A stretch of DNA of 42,887 bases, from assembly GCF_048269545.1 (NCBI RefSeq), contig NZ_JBLXIJ010000012.1:1-42887 (forward strand), written 5' to 3'. Below are positions 33,511 to 42,771 of the stretch, piece after piece (position 1 is the stretch's first letter; every line of letters begins with the position of its first letter). Origin of the DNA: Halpernia sp048269545 (GTDB taxonomy: Bacteria > Bacteroidota > Bacteroidia > Flavobacteriales > Weeksellaceae). The notes below the pieces were generated by a model. It worked only from the letters and a program-made list of their open reading frames with translations. It did not search any database and was not told the DNA's origin. A program made the translations under genes and the position numbers.

Positions 33511-33590
33511 TTTAGCCCCGATTGTAACGACATCCTTTTTCTTTTTTTACAAAAAAAGGAAAAGATATAGTGGAAAGCGGGAACAGTTTT
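33511..33590. repeat. Probable interspersed intergenic repeat
   Basis: The sequence runs AGCCCCGATTGTAACGACAT, then an imperfect hairpin centred on CTTTTTTT-AC-AAAAAAAG (33541-33558), then GATATAGTGGAAAGCGGGAA. I recall closely similar AGCCCCGAT...AGCGGGA elements scattered between flavobacterial genes. In this window it occurs once, downstream of the rhomboid gene. Confidence 0.45.
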
Positions 33591-33624
33591 CGGAGAAAAT
33601 GAAAACGTGTTGCTTCTAAAAATT

Positions 33625-34281
33625 TTAATTAATTTTCTTCTGAACGAAAACCACATAAGCCAAATAAAGCAGTGGTAAAGCCATAATTCCTAAAAATAAA
33701 ATATTTTCTTGAGCACTTTCTGGTTGTAATAAAATGGTGTAAACCAAACCAAATGCAGCGCCACCTAAATGTGCAGCGTGACCAATATTATCATTTGCGC
33801 GCGGTTTCAACATAGAATAAACGGAATAGGCGAAATAACCAAAGCCAAAAATAAATCCGGGAATACCAATTGGAATGAAGAAAAAGTAAATTGACATTGT
33901 AGGAATCATACCAATCGCGGCAAATAAAATCCCAGAAACTCCGCCACTCGCGCCGATTGCGGAATACCACGCTTGATGTTTATAAAGATAAAGTGAAAAT
34001 AAATTTCCTAAGATTATTGAACCAAAATAAACTACAATAAAACCAAGCGGACCAAAAAATTGCAAAACAACCGGACCGAAAAAATACAAAGTCAACATAT
34101 TGAAAATCAAATGCGTTGGATCTGCGTGCAGAAAACCTGCAGAAACCAAACGTACATATTCTTTGTTGCGCAAAATTGCGCCTACGTTGAATTTATATTT
34201 TTCAAAAATAGGTGGATTTTGCCATCCGTAATAACTGAAAATTGCAGTTGCGGCGATTATTATTAATAAAATACTGTTCAT
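33625..34281 (-). CDS. Rhomboid-family intramembrane serine protease
   Basis: This 218-residue membrane protease cleaves transmembrane substrates. The serine motif is GASGGVSG (catalytic S112), the catalytic histidine is H171 in HAAHLGGAAFG, and the HxxxN of helix 2 appears as HLIFNMLTLYFFG. Six membrane spans are plausible. It starts 8 bases after the parC stop and is probably the last gene of the parE-parC cluster. Confidence 0.92.
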   Translation of the reverse strand: MNSILLIIIAATAIFSYYGWQNPPIFEKYKFNVGAILRNKEYVRLVSAGFLHADPTHLIFNMLTLYFFGPVVLQFFGPLGFIVVYFGSIILGNLFSLYLYKHQAWYSAIGASGGVSGILFAAIGMIPTMSIYFFFIPIGIPGFIFGFGYFAYSVYSMLKPRANDNIGHAAHLGGAAFGLVYTILLQPESAQENILFLGIMALPLLYLAYVVFVQKKIN

Positions 34282-34289
34282 AAATTTTT

Positions 34290-36899
34290 TTATTCTTCGT
34301 CACCAAAAAGTGAACCGATTGTTCCTTCTTCATTAAAATCCTCGTCTTTCACGTCGTGGTCTATAAAACTGACGTGACCTTCCGTATATTCTACCTCGTC
34401 AAAACCTGGATTAAATTCTTCCGTAGCTTCAGGAATTTCCAAATTAATGAGTTTTATTTTGCCTTTTGTTAATTGATTTCCGAGCGCTTTTATTCCTTTT
34501 ACAGAAATAAATTCATCAATTTTAATAATTTCATTTTCTTTTTCTTTGCCTTTTTCTTTGGCGAAAATTAATTCTGCAGTTGCATTTGGTTCCGTAATTA
34601 CCATTTCTACAAATGATTTCGGATGTTCTGAAGGGAAAAAACTTTGCACACTTGAAGTATTTTCTAATAAAAATCTTTTTAGAAAATAAATCCCTTTTTC
34701 ACCGTCAAAGTAAATACAAGAAAGCGCTTGTTCTGGTTTCCATTTTTCTAAAATTAAATAGTCATCATCAAAACGATTTTGCAAATCAAATGAAATGAGT
34801 TTTGCTTCACCGTGAGAATTAACGAGTAAAATTTTATCATCGCCTTTAAAAGTTCCGAGTAAATTTCCACGTGCATCTGCGTTTAAACGGCGAACTGTAT
34901 CATCAAACCAAATCTTGCGCGGTGCTAAAGTTGAATGACCTTCTTCTTTTAAATCTACTTTTTTAACAGCATATTTTGTGACCAAATTCCCTTTGGAATT
35001 TCTTCCTTTAATCGCCAATTCTGAGAAATCAATATCAATTTTATTTTTCCGAACTCTTGCATTGGGTTTTAATAATACAGAAACCAATTCTGCTTCTCCA
35101 TTTGGATTTGCGGAGAAATACAATATTTCTGAACCTTTGGTTTCAGAAGCTAAAAAATATTCAGTGTTTCGTGTAATTGAAGTTACAGCAAAGCGCTTCA
35201 TAAAATAAGGCCCGACTTTGCCTTCGCGGTAAATCATGTTATAAACCGTTCGTTTGTCGTTTTTCTTAAAAATCCCTACATGCAATAAATCTTTACCGAC
35301 AAAAGTTTTCGCTTCCACTTTTACAACTTGCATCACGCCATCTTTTCTAAAAATAATGATGTCATCGATATCCGAACAGTCAAATAAATATTGGTCTTTT
35401 TTTAGCGAAGTTCCGATAAAACCTTCTTCAAAATTAGCGTAGAATTTCTCATTTGCAACGGCAACTTTTGAAGCATCAATGGTATCAAAAATTCTTAATT
35501 CTGTTTTACGTTCGCGGTTTTTACCATACTTTTTCTGAATATTTTCAAAATAAGCAATTGCATACGCTGTTAAATTTGCTAAATGGTGTTTTACTTCTTC
35601 CATTTTACCTTCTAAACCAACAATGTTTTCCGCTGCTTTATCTTGATCATAACGAGAAATCCGCATAAAAGGAAGTTCCGTTAATTTGATAATATCTTCA
35701 GTTGTAACTTCTCGTAAAAGGTTTTTGGTAAAAGGTTTTAAAGCTTTATCAACTGCGGCATAAACTTCTTCTTTGGAAGCTCTATTTTTAATTTCTTGGT
35801 AAATTTCATTTTCAATAAAAATCTTTTCAAGACTTGCGAAATGCCATTTCTCCTGAAGTTCGTGGAGTTCAATTTCTAATTCTCGTTGTAATAAATCTCT
35901 TGTAAATTCTGTATTTCTACGTAGGATTTCTGAAACCGTGAGAAACATCGGTTTGTCACCAACAATTACACACGCATTTGGTGAAATTGAAATTTCACAG
36001 TCTGTGAATGCGTAAAGTGCATCGATGGTTTTATCCGGCGAAACGTCAGAATTTAAATAAACATTAATTTCAACAACATCAGAAGTATTGTCTTCAATTT
36101 TTTTAATTTTTATTTTGCCCTTTTCATTGGCTTTAATTACGCTATCTATTAAATCTCCTGTATTTCTACCAAAAGGTAATTCTGTGATGCATAAAGTATT
36201 TTTATCTTTTTGAATGATTCTTGCTCTGGTTCTAAGTTTTCCACCTCTTTCTCCATCGTTATAATTCGCAACATCTAATAAACCGCCTGTTAAAAAATCA
36301 GGAAAAAGTTCAAATTTTTTGCCTTTTAAATGGGCAATTGAAGCATTAATTAATTCATTAAAATTATGTGGCATTATTTTCGTGGAAAGTCCTACTCCAA
36401 TTCCTTCCACACCTTGCGCTAAAAGTAATGGGAATTTTACGGGTAAATCTACAGGTTCATTATTTCTTCCGTCATAAGATTTAGACCATTCTGTAGTTTT
36501 CGGATTAAAAACAACTTCCAACGCAAAAGGTGTTAATCGCGCTTCAATATATCTTGCTGCAGCAGCGGAATCTCCTGTGTAAATATTTCCCCAGTTTCCT
36601 TGAGTGTCAATTAAAATATCTTTTTGACCAATTTGTACCATTGCATCTGTGATAGAAGCATCGCCGTGCGGATGATATTTCATCGTATTTCCAACAATAT
36701 TCGCAACTTTATTGTAACGACCATCTTCCAGTTCACGCATAGAATGCATAATTCTACGTTGCACAGGTTTGAAACCATCAAAAATTGAAGGAATGGCGCG
36801 ATCTAAAATTACATAAGAGGCGTAATCTAAAAACCAATCTTGATAAAGCCCGGAAACTTTTTTTAAACTTTCTTCTTCGTTAGAATTTTCTTCTGTCAT
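34290..36899 (-). CDS. parC: DNA topoisomerase IV subunit A
   Basis: This 869-residue DNA-cleaving subunit separates linked daughter chromosomes with ParE. The winged-helix site is present: HPHGDAS (76-82) and the catalytic Y117 in AAARYIEA, and DNA-gate sequence GVGLSTKIMPHN. No gyrase QRRGGKG box is visible in the C-terminal domain, which argues for topoisomerase IV. The residue matching Ser80 of E. coli ParC is Ala81. The C-terminus is acidic. It overlaps the upstream 163-residue membrane protein gene by 4 bases. Confidence 0.93.
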   Translation of the reverse strand: MTEENSNEEESLKKVSGLYQDWFLDYASYVILDRAIPSIFDGFKPVQRRIMHSMRELEDGRYNKVANIVGNTMKYHPHGDASITDAMVQIGQKDILIDTQGNWGNIYTGDSAAAARYIEARLTPFALEVVFNPKTTEWSKSYDGRNNEPVDLPVKFPLLLAQGVEGIGVGLSTKIMPHNFNELINASIAHLKGKKFELFPDFLTGGLLDVANYNDGERGGKLRTRARIIQKDKNTLCITELPFGRNTGDLIDSVIKANEKGKIKIKKIEDNTSDVVEINVYLNSDVSPDKTIDALYAFTDCEISISPNACVIVGDKPMFLTVSEILRRNTEFTRDLLQRELEIELHELQEKWHFASLEKIFIENEIYQEIKNRASKEEVYAAVDKALKPFTKNLLREVTTEDIIKLTELPFMRISRYDQDKAAENIVGLEGKMEEVKHHLANLTAYAIAYFENIQKKYGKNRERKTELRIFDTIDASKVAVANEKFYANFEEGFIGTSLKKDQYLFDCSDIDDIIIFRKDGVMQVVKVEAKTFVGKDLLHVGIFKKNDKRTVYNMIYREGKVGPYFMKRFAVTSITRNTEYFLASETKGSEILYFSANPNGEAELVSVLLKPNARVRKNKIDIDFSELAIKGRNSKGNLVTKYAVKKVDLKEEGHSTLAPRKIWFDDTVRRLNADARGNLLGTFKGDDKILLVNSHGEAKLISFDLQNRFDDDYLILEKWKPEQALSCIYFDGEKGIYFLKRFLLENTSSVQSFFPSEHPKSFVEMVITEPNATAELIFAKEKGKEKENEIIKIDEFISVKGIKALGNQLTKGKIKLINLEIPEATEEFNPGFDEVEYTEGHVSFIDHDVKDEDFNEEGTIGSLFGDEE

Positions 36900-37387
36900 T
36901 TCGTTGTATCGAATTTTGCTTTTTCTCTGTTAAATCTAGAAATCCTATTTAGAGAAAATTTTAAGTCTCTTTTTTCTCTTCTAGTTAAATATGAAATATC
37001 ATACTTTAATGTGATGAAATTCTTTTTTTTACTGGTTATAGTTATGTAAAGTCTTTTATAAATTATAAAGTCTTTAATTTCAAATTTTACTAATTTATAT
37101 TTGGGGAAATCATCATTTTTAATTTCACTAAAAAGAACAATAATATTTCTATTTCTAATATTAAGAGTTTCTCCATCACTATCATATTCAAAAATTTGTT
37201 TACCTCTTAAAATAAAAATACCATAAAGTAAAATGGATATTAATAGTAAAATATACTTGGAAAACCCTAAAATATTAAATTTGAATATGTCTAATAAATA
37301 AGCAAAAACACTTACAAACATGATTAAATTTATAACCGTCAATAAAAGATTATATTTGGGAATTCTCGCTTTATTACTTAATCTCAT
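36896..37387 (-). CDS. Small membrane protein between parE and parC
   Basis: This 163-residue protein has two membrane helices (about 13-35 and 42-60). The C-terminal part has a PH-like strand pattern (KQIFEYDSDGETLNIRNRNIIVLFSEI...YKRLYITITSKKKNFITLKYD), followed by a basic tail. I know no family. Its stop overlaps the parC start (ATGA), and it begins 9 bases after parE, so it is cotranscribed with both. A role with topoisomerase IV is not implied by sequence. Confidence 0.72.
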   Translation of the reverse strand: MRLSNKARIPKYNLLLTVINLIMFVSVFAYLLDIFKFNILGFSKYILLLISILLYGIFILRGKQIFEYDSDGETLNIRNRNIIVLFSEIKNDDFPKYKLVKFEIKDFIIYKRLYITITSKKKNFITLKYDISYLTRREKRDLKFSLNRISRFNREKAKFDTTK

Positions 37388-37396
37388 AGCAAAAAT

Positions 37397-39280
37397 TTAC
37401 TTTTCTGCAGTTTCTAAAATCGCTTTACTTTCTATTAAATTTTCTTCTATTACCAAATTATCCAAAATAAATAATTGTCGATCGGGTGTATTTTTTCCCA
37501 TATAAAATTCTAAAAGATTTTCTATACTAATATCTTTTCCTAAAACAACGGGTTCTAAGCGAATATCTTTACCAATAAAATGTTTAAATTCATCTGGAGA
37601 AATTTCACCTAAACCTTTAAATCTGGTGATTTCTGGGTTTTTACCTAATTCTTCTAAGGCTTTTAGACGTTCTTCTTCTGTGTAACAATATCTAGTTTCT
37701 TTTTTATTTCTCACTCTAAAAAGTGGTGTTTGCAAAATATAAAGATGTCCATTTTTAATTAAATCTGGAAAAAATTGCAAGAAAAAAGTAATCAAAAGCA
37801 AACGAATGTGCATTCCATCAACATCGGCGTCAGTTGCTATTACAACGTGATTGTAGCGTAAATCTTCTAATGAATTTTCAATATTTAAAGCGGCTTGTAG
37901 CAAATTAAATTCTTCATTTTCATAAACCACTTTTTTAGTCATTCCGTAACAGTTCAAAGGTTTTCCTTTAAGACTAAAAACAGCTTGTGTTTCAACATCT
38001 CTAGATTTAGTAATTGAACCAGAAGCAGAATCTCCTTCTGTAATAAAAATTGTTGATTCCGATTTTCTTGAAGCTTTTTGGTCACTATAATGTTGTCTGC
38101 AATCTCTCAATTTTTTATTGTGGAGCGATACTTTTTTCGCTCTTTCTCGCGCTAATTTCTGAATGCCGGAAAGTTCTTTTCTTTCACGCTCTGAAACGAT
38201 TATTTTTCTATTTATAGCTTCTGCAACATCTGGATTTTTATGTAAAAAATTATCCAGTTTAGATTTCATAAAATCAATTACGAAAGTTCGAACCGTTTGC
38301 TTTCCCGGTTCCATTTCGTTTGAACCAAGTTTTGTTTTTGTTTGAGATTCAAAAACGGGTTCTACAACTTTAACTGCAACCGCAGCAATTATGGACTTTC
38401 TTATATCTGCAGCTTCGAAATTTTTATTAAAAAATTCTCGAATAGTTTTGACGTAAGCTTCGCGAAAAGCATTTAAGTGAGTTCCACCTTGCGTGGTATT
38501 TTGTCCGTTAACAAAAGAAAAATAGGTTTCAGATTGTGATTTATCAGAATGGGTAATCGCAACTTCAATATCATCATCTTTCAAATGAATAATTGGATAA
38601 AGTGTTTCTTCTTCCAATTCTTCCGCCAATAAATCTTTTAATCCGTTTTCACTGTAAAAAATTTCGCCATTAAAATATAATTTCAAACCTGGATTGAGAT
38701 AGGCGTAATTTTTCAGCATTTTCTCAATATATTCCTTACGAAATTTAAAATGAGTGAAAATGGTAGCATCTGGAATAAAACTGATTTCAGTTCCGTTTTT
38801 CTCCACAGTTTCTGCTACTTTAGAGTCTTCCTTTATTAAACCTTTAGAAAACTCAGCAATTTTTACTTGTCCTTCTCTTACCGATTTTACTTGAAAAAAA
38901 TCTGAAAGTGCATTCACCGCTTTCGTTCCTACTCCGTTTAAACCGACTGATTTTTTGAATGCTTTAGAATCATATTTTCCACCAGTATTCATTTTAGAAA
39001 CTGCATCTACAACTTTCCCTAAAGGAATTCCACGTCCGTAATCACGAATCGTAATTTTGCCTTCGTCTAATTTTATTTCAATTTTTTTACCGGCTTTCAT
39101 CACAAATTCATCAATAGAATTATCTATGATTTCTTTTATGAGAATGTAAATTCCGTCGTCTGCAGAAGAACCATCTCCTAATTTCCCAATATACATTCCG
39201 GGACGAATTCTGATGTGTTCTTGCCAATCGAGGGTTCTGATATTATCTTCGGAATAGTGCGTTTGTATATTTTCGCTCAT
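37397..39280 (-). CDS. parE: DNA topoisomerase IV subunit B
   Basis: This 627-residue ATPase subunit drives strand passage. The GHKL ATP site includes EIIDNSIDEF and DYGRGIPLG, with GLNGVGTKAVNAL as the lid. QNTTQGGTHLNAF belongs to the transducer. The TOPRIM metal site is TEGDSASGS and DADVDGMHIR. Its length is typical for ParE and shorter than GyrB with its insert. It heads the cluster parE, small membrane protein, parC, rhomboid. Confidence 0.94.
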   Translation of the reverse strand: MSENIQTHYSEDNIRTLDWQEHIRIRPGMYIGKLGDGSSADDGIYILIKEIIDNSIDEFVMKAGKKIEIKLDEGKITIRDYGRGIPLGKVVDAVSKMNTGGKYDSKAFKKSVGLNGVGTKAVNALSDFFQVKSVREGQVKIAEFSKGLIKEDSKVAETVEKNGTEISFIPDATIFTHFKFRKEYIEKMLKNYAYLNPGLKLYFNGEIFYSENGLKDLLAEELEEETLYPIIHLKDDDIEVAITHSDKSQSETYFSFVNGQNTTQGGTHLNAFREAYVKTIREFFNKNFEAADIRKSIIAAVAVKVVEPVFESQTKTKLGSNEMEPGKQTVRTFVIDFMKSKLDNFLHKNPDVAEAINRKIIVSERERKELSGIQKLARERAKKVSLHNKKLRDCRQHYSDQKASRKSESTIFITEGDSASGSITKSRDVETQAVFSLKGKPLNCYGMTKKVVYENEEFNLLQAALNIENSLEDLRYNHVVIATDADVDGMHIRLLLITFFLQFFPDLIKNGHLYILQTPLFRVRNKKETRYCYTEEERLKALEELGKNPEITRFKGLGEISPDEFKHFIGKDIRLEPVVLGKDISIENLLEFYMGKNTPDRQLFILDNLVIEENLIESKAILETAEK

Positions 39281-39613
39281 TAATTTTTTTAGAAAATTTT
39301 AATTAAAATCCAAAATTTTCGGATAATCACAAAAATAGGAAATCCATTTTAATTTTTGAAATATAATTTTAATATAAATTGTTGCGATATTTTTTTAATT
39401 ACAAAAGGAATAAAAGCTTTGTGATTTTAAAATTTAAAGAAAACAGTTTAAAAAAAATGTATAAAAATCTATAATCTGTTTGCGGAAAAATTGATGTACA
39501 GTTTTCACAGATTCTATTTTAACTTTGTCAAAATACAAGCACTCTTCAGAAAATTTTGAAAAAGTGAAAAAATCAAATTGAAATTGTTGGATTTTAAATA
39601 ATTAAAAAAAAAA
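39281..39613. other. AT-rich intergenic region upstream of parE
   Basis: It holds the likely parE promoter (39330-39337). A second perfect TAnnTTTG box, TAACTTTG (39520-39527), faces the opposite way with no gene ahead of it. No open frame or terminator stands out. Confidence 0.5.
39330..39337 (-). promoter_or_regulatory. Probable -7 box of parE
   Basis: The minus strand reads TATTTTTG, a perfect TAnnTTTG match, about 50 bases before the parE ATG. The -33 element is not evident. Confidence 0.42.
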
Positions 39614-40159
39614 TTAAAATCTATTGATCCAAGTTTCATAAGCATCCAGAAATTTTTGAAGAATTTTTTGCGTTCTTTCATTTACGGTCTTTCCATTATC
39701 TTCGAAAGATTCATTTATCTTTCCGAGATACATTTCTGGTTGTTGCATCATTGGAATATCAAGAAAAACAACCGCTTGACGGATGTTATGATTAGAACCA
39801 AAACCACCAATTCCACTTGGAGAAGCTGTGATAACTGCGCCAGGTTTTCCTTTCCAAACACTTTTTCCACCAGGACGAGAAGCGACATCAATTGCATTTT
39901 TTAAAACTCCAGGAATTGTTCTATTATATTCTGGAGAAACGAAAAGTACCGCATCTGAGTTTTTAATTTTTTCTCTAAAATCCGTCCATTTTTCAGGGCA
40001 ATTTTCTTCTAAATCTTCATTATAGAAAGGTAAATCGCCAATTTCTACAATTTTCATTTCTAAAGTTTGTGATGCTAAACGAATCAATTCATTTGCTATT
40101 TTTTTGTTGAAGGATTCTTTTCTTAAACTTCCCACTAAAACTGCGATTTTTTTTTGCAT
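39614..40159 (-). CDS. NADPH-dependent FMN reductase family protein
   Basis: This 181-residue flavodoxin-fold protein binds FMN and reduces flavins, quinones or azo compounds with NAD(P)H. The phosphate-binding loop is GSLRKESFNKKIANEL near residue 10. The flavin loop is SPEYNRTIPGVLKNAIDVASR near 75-95, and a third loop is ASPSGIGGFG. It stands alone, with the ychF terminator upstream of it. Confidence 0.9.
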   Translation of the reverse strand: MQKKIAVLVGSLRKESFNKKIANELIRLASQTLEMKIVEIGDLPFYNEDLEENCPEKWTDFREKIKNSDAVLFVSPEYNRTIPGVLKNAIDVASRPGGKSVWKGKPGAVITASPSGIGGFGSNHNIRQAVVFLDIPMMQQPEMYLGKINESFEDNGKTVNERTQKILQKFLDAYETWINRF

Positions 40160-40271
40160 AATTTTTAATTTTAATTAAAATTACAATTTGAGAAGTTAAG
40201 TGAAAAAATTAATATTAACAAATTAAGAAAAAAGTTCTGAAATTCATAGTTTAAAATCTTTTAGTTTAATA

Positions 40272-40323
40272 AAAAAAAATCTGTGAAATCTGTGTGCTTT
40301 TGAGGCACAGATTTCACAGATTT
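40272..40323 (-). terminator. Strong terminator after ychF
   Basis: AAATCTGTGAAATCTGTG (40277-40294) and its perfect 18-base complement (40306-40323) flank an 11-base loop. Read on the minus strand the stem is followed by a T-run, so it terminates ychF. Each arm holds two copies of the AATCTGTG unit, with a further copy outside (near 40325-40332). Confidence 0.88.
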
Positions 40324-40359
40324 ACACAGATTAAAAAAATTTAAAATGTGTAATTATTT

Positions 40360-41451
40360 TTAAACATTAAATCTAAAATTCATCATATCACCATCTTGAA
40401 CAATGTATTCTTTGCCTTCAACAGCTAATTTCCCTGCTTCTTTTACTTTAGCTTCAGAACCAAATTTAATGAAATCTTCATATTTAATTACTTCTGCACG
40501 GATAAATCCTTTTTCAAAATCAGTGTGAATTACTCCTGCAGCTTGTGGCGCAGTAAATCCTTTTTCAATTGTCCACGCACGAACTTCTTTTACTCCGGCT
40601 GTGAAATAAGTTTGTAATTTTAATAAATGATAAGCTTGTCGAATCAATCGGTTTACACCGGGTTCTTCTAAACCAAGTTCTTCTAAAAACATTTGGCGTT
40701 CTTCAAAAGTGTCTAATTCATTAATATCGGCTTCAATTTGTGCAGCTAAAACTATGGTTTCGGCATTTTCTTTTGCTGCCATTTCTTCAATTTTTGTGAT
40801 CCAAGGATTTCCGTTTTTAATAGAATTTTCATCAACGTTGCAAACATATAAAATCGGTTTATTGGTAAGAAGTTGAATTTCGTTCATCACTTTTAAACCA
40901 AAATCATCAGTTGGGAATTCTCTTGCATTATTACCTTCTTCTACAAAATTGGTCAATTTAACCAAAGTTTCATAAGTTAAAACATCTTCTTTTTTACCTG
41001 ATTTTATGTGTTTTTTTGCTTTATCTACGGCTTTATTTAAAGTTTCTGCATCTTTCAATTGGAGTTCAATATCAATAATATCTTTATCGCGAAGTGGATC
41101 TACAGAACCTTCTACGTGAATAATGTTGTCATTTTCAAAACATCTTAAAACGTGAATTATAGCTTCACATTCTCTTATATTTGCTAAAAATTGGTTTCCT
41201 AAACCTTCACCTTTACTCGCACCTTTTACTAAACCTGCAATATCTACAATTTCTACAACTGCAGGTAAAACTCGTTCTGGATTGACTAATTTCTCTAGTT
41301 CAAATAACCTTGGATCTGGAACAGAAACAGTTCCTACATTTGGTTCTATAGTGCAAAAAGGATAATTTGCAGATTGCGCTTTTGCATTACTAAGACAATT
41401 AAAAAGAGTTGATTTTCCAACATTTGGTAAACCTACGATTCCACATTTCAT
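40360..41451 (-). CDS. ychF: Redox-regulated ATPase YchF/OLA1
   Basis: I start this at ATG 41451 (MKCGIVGLPNVGKSTLFN), giving 363 residues, the family's usual length; an upstream TTG extension is not conserved. The Obg-related G domain shows the P-loop GLPNVGKS, PFCTIEPNVG and DIAGLVKGASKGEGLGNQFL. A coiled-coil insertion and a C-terminal TGS domain (TAGVKEVRAWTIEKG, ending DGDMMNFRFNV) follow. Members bind ribosomes and hydrolyse ATP rather than GTP. Confidence 0.95.
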   Translation of the reverse strand: MKCGIVGLPNVGKSTLFNCLSNAKAQSANYPFCTIEPNVGTVSVPDPRLFELEKLVNPERVLPAVVEIVDIAGLVKGASKGEGLGNQFLANIRECEAIIHVLRCFENDNIIHVEGSVDPLRDKDIIDIELQLKDAETLNKAVDKAKKHIKSGKKEDVLTYETLVKLTNFVEEGNNAREFPTDDFGLKVMNEIQLLTNKPILYVCNVDENSIKNGNPWITKIEEMAAKENAETIVLAAQIEADINELDTFEERQMFLEELGLEEPGVNRLIRQAYHLLKLQTYFTAGVKEVRAWTIEKGFTAPQAAGVIHTDFEKGFIRAEVIKYEDFIKFGSEAKVKEAGKLAVEGKEYIVQDGDMMNFRFNV

Positions 41452-41500
41452 AAATATTGAGATTTGAGATTTGAGATTTGACACTCAAAAATTAAGAGTG

Positions 41501-41508
41501 CAAAGATA
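41501..41508 (-). promoter_or_regulatory. Probable -7 box of ychF
   Basis: The minus strand reads TATCTTTG, a perfect TAnnTTTG match, 49 bases before the ychF ATG. The leader contains three tandem GAGATTT units (plus strand, 41459-41479). Confidence 0.5.
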
Positions 41509-41581
41509 AGAATTTTAAAGAGGATTTTTTTAAAATTTATTTCGGGTTTTAAAGAATGAAAAGGTTTAAAATTGCTTCAAT

Positions 41582-42685
41582 TTAAATAATTTCAAAATTT
41601 TGAATCTCATTTAATTTTGGAAATTTTTTAGCAGATTTAAAGAATTTTCCTGTGCAATCTATCTCTTTCCAGCCTTTCTTTTTGCCAACATCACCAACTT
41701 CTACCACAATTGGAGTGAAAAGAATTTCTTCGCCGTTGTTATAATCTTCCCGAAACTGAATTGCAACATCTAAAACGCAAGGAAAGTCTGTATTTAAATT
41801 AACGTTTCTATAAATTATATCGTAATGCGTTTCTATATTTTCTGGAATTGTAAAATAATCTTCAAAATTTGTTGTTGAATTATTTAATTCAACCATTCCG
41901 CAAATTGCATAAAATAGAGCAATAGTATAAAATTTACGGGTTTCATTTCTGTAATAATCATTTTGAAAATGACCACCTTCAAATAAGAGAGTTGGAATTC
42001 CCATTTGGGTTAAGTTATCTCCCACAGAATTTGGATAATATTCATCAGAATAACGTCCAATTTGATTGGGTAATTTTGTACTCAACTTATTAAAAATAAA
42101 CGCAATAATGGACATGCTTTTTTTACGTGTTTCGGTAATTTCTCGTTCAAAATTCTCTGATGGTGCAAGAAATGAAAGAGTTGCAGGATGAATTCCGTCT
42201 GTGGTGAATATTGTTCTTTGATCGTGCAAATTCAATGCGTAATCATAATTTTCCTTCTGAAGTAAGTTTTTTAAAATTTTTATTTCTAAACTAGATTCTT
42301 GATTAAAATCTCTGTTAAGATCAATTTCCAAAGCATTTCTGCGTGTCCATCTTTCACTTCCATCGGGATTTAACATAAAAATAAAATCTAAAGAAATCTC
42401 TTTTTCCAATTTAGATTTTAATTTAAAATCTACTTCTAATGAATAAAGAAAATCTAACATTGAAAGTGTTGCAGTAGATTCATTTCCGTGCATTTGGGAC
42501 CAAGCTGCAATCTTTAATTTTCCCGACCCGAAAGAAAATTTAAAAATAGGGTGGTTTAAAGTTGAAGTTCCAATTTTAGTAATACAATTTCTGTAATTCT
42601 CTTGTAGGAAAAAAAATAATTTTTTTGGGGAAATATAGCGGTTTGAAAAATTGGGATTTTTATGATAAATAAAATCTTCACTCAT
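41582..42685 (-). CDS. M14-family zinc carboxypeptidase
   Basis: This 367-residue protein carries the M14 zinc ligands H66 and E69 (SQMHGNES) and H154 (LNLHDQRT), plus the catalytic glutamate E235 (LLFEGGHF). Substrate-binding residues appear in LNPDGSERWTRRN and DLNRDF. There is no signal peptide, so it would act in the cytoplasm on peptides such as muropeptide fragments or other amide substrates. The C-terminal ~100 residues form an extra domain found in some flavobacterial M14 proteins; its role is unknown. Confidence 0.88.
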   Translation of the reverse strand: MSEDFIYHKNPNFSNRYISPKKLFFFLQENYRNCITKIGTSTLNHPIFKFSFGSGKLKIAAWSQMHGNESTATLSMLDFLYSLEVDFKLKSKLEKEISLDFIFMLNPDGSERWTRRNALEIDLNRDFNQESSLEIKILKNLLQKENYDYALNLHDQRTIFTTDGIHPATLSFLAPSENFEREITETRKKSMSIIAFIFNKLSTKLPNQIGRYSDEYYPNSVGDNLTQMGIPTLLFEGGHFQNDYYRNETRKFYTIALFYAICGMVELNNSTTNFEDYFTIPENIETHYDIIYRNVNLNTDFPCVLDVAIQFREDYNNGEEILFTPIVVEVGDVGKKKGWKEIDCTGKFFKSAKKFPKLNEIQNFEII

Positions 42686-42705
42686 TTTTAAGGATTTACA
42701 AAATT

Positions 42706-42713
42706 CAAAATTA
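42706..42713 (-). promoter_or_regulatory. Probable -7 box of the M14 gene
   Basis: The minus strand reads TAATTTTG, a perfect TAnnTTTG match, 21 bases before the M14 ATG. Confidence 0.45.
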
Positions 42714-42771
42714 ATCTATTTTTTAAAATAAGCAATATTATACATTTGTATATTTATTAAACACGTCAAAA

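Noticed and set aside
33462..33656. 64-codon minus-strand frame downstream of the rhomboid gene
   Set aside because: It reads through the interspersed repeat and overlaps the rhomboid 3' end, so it is probably chance.
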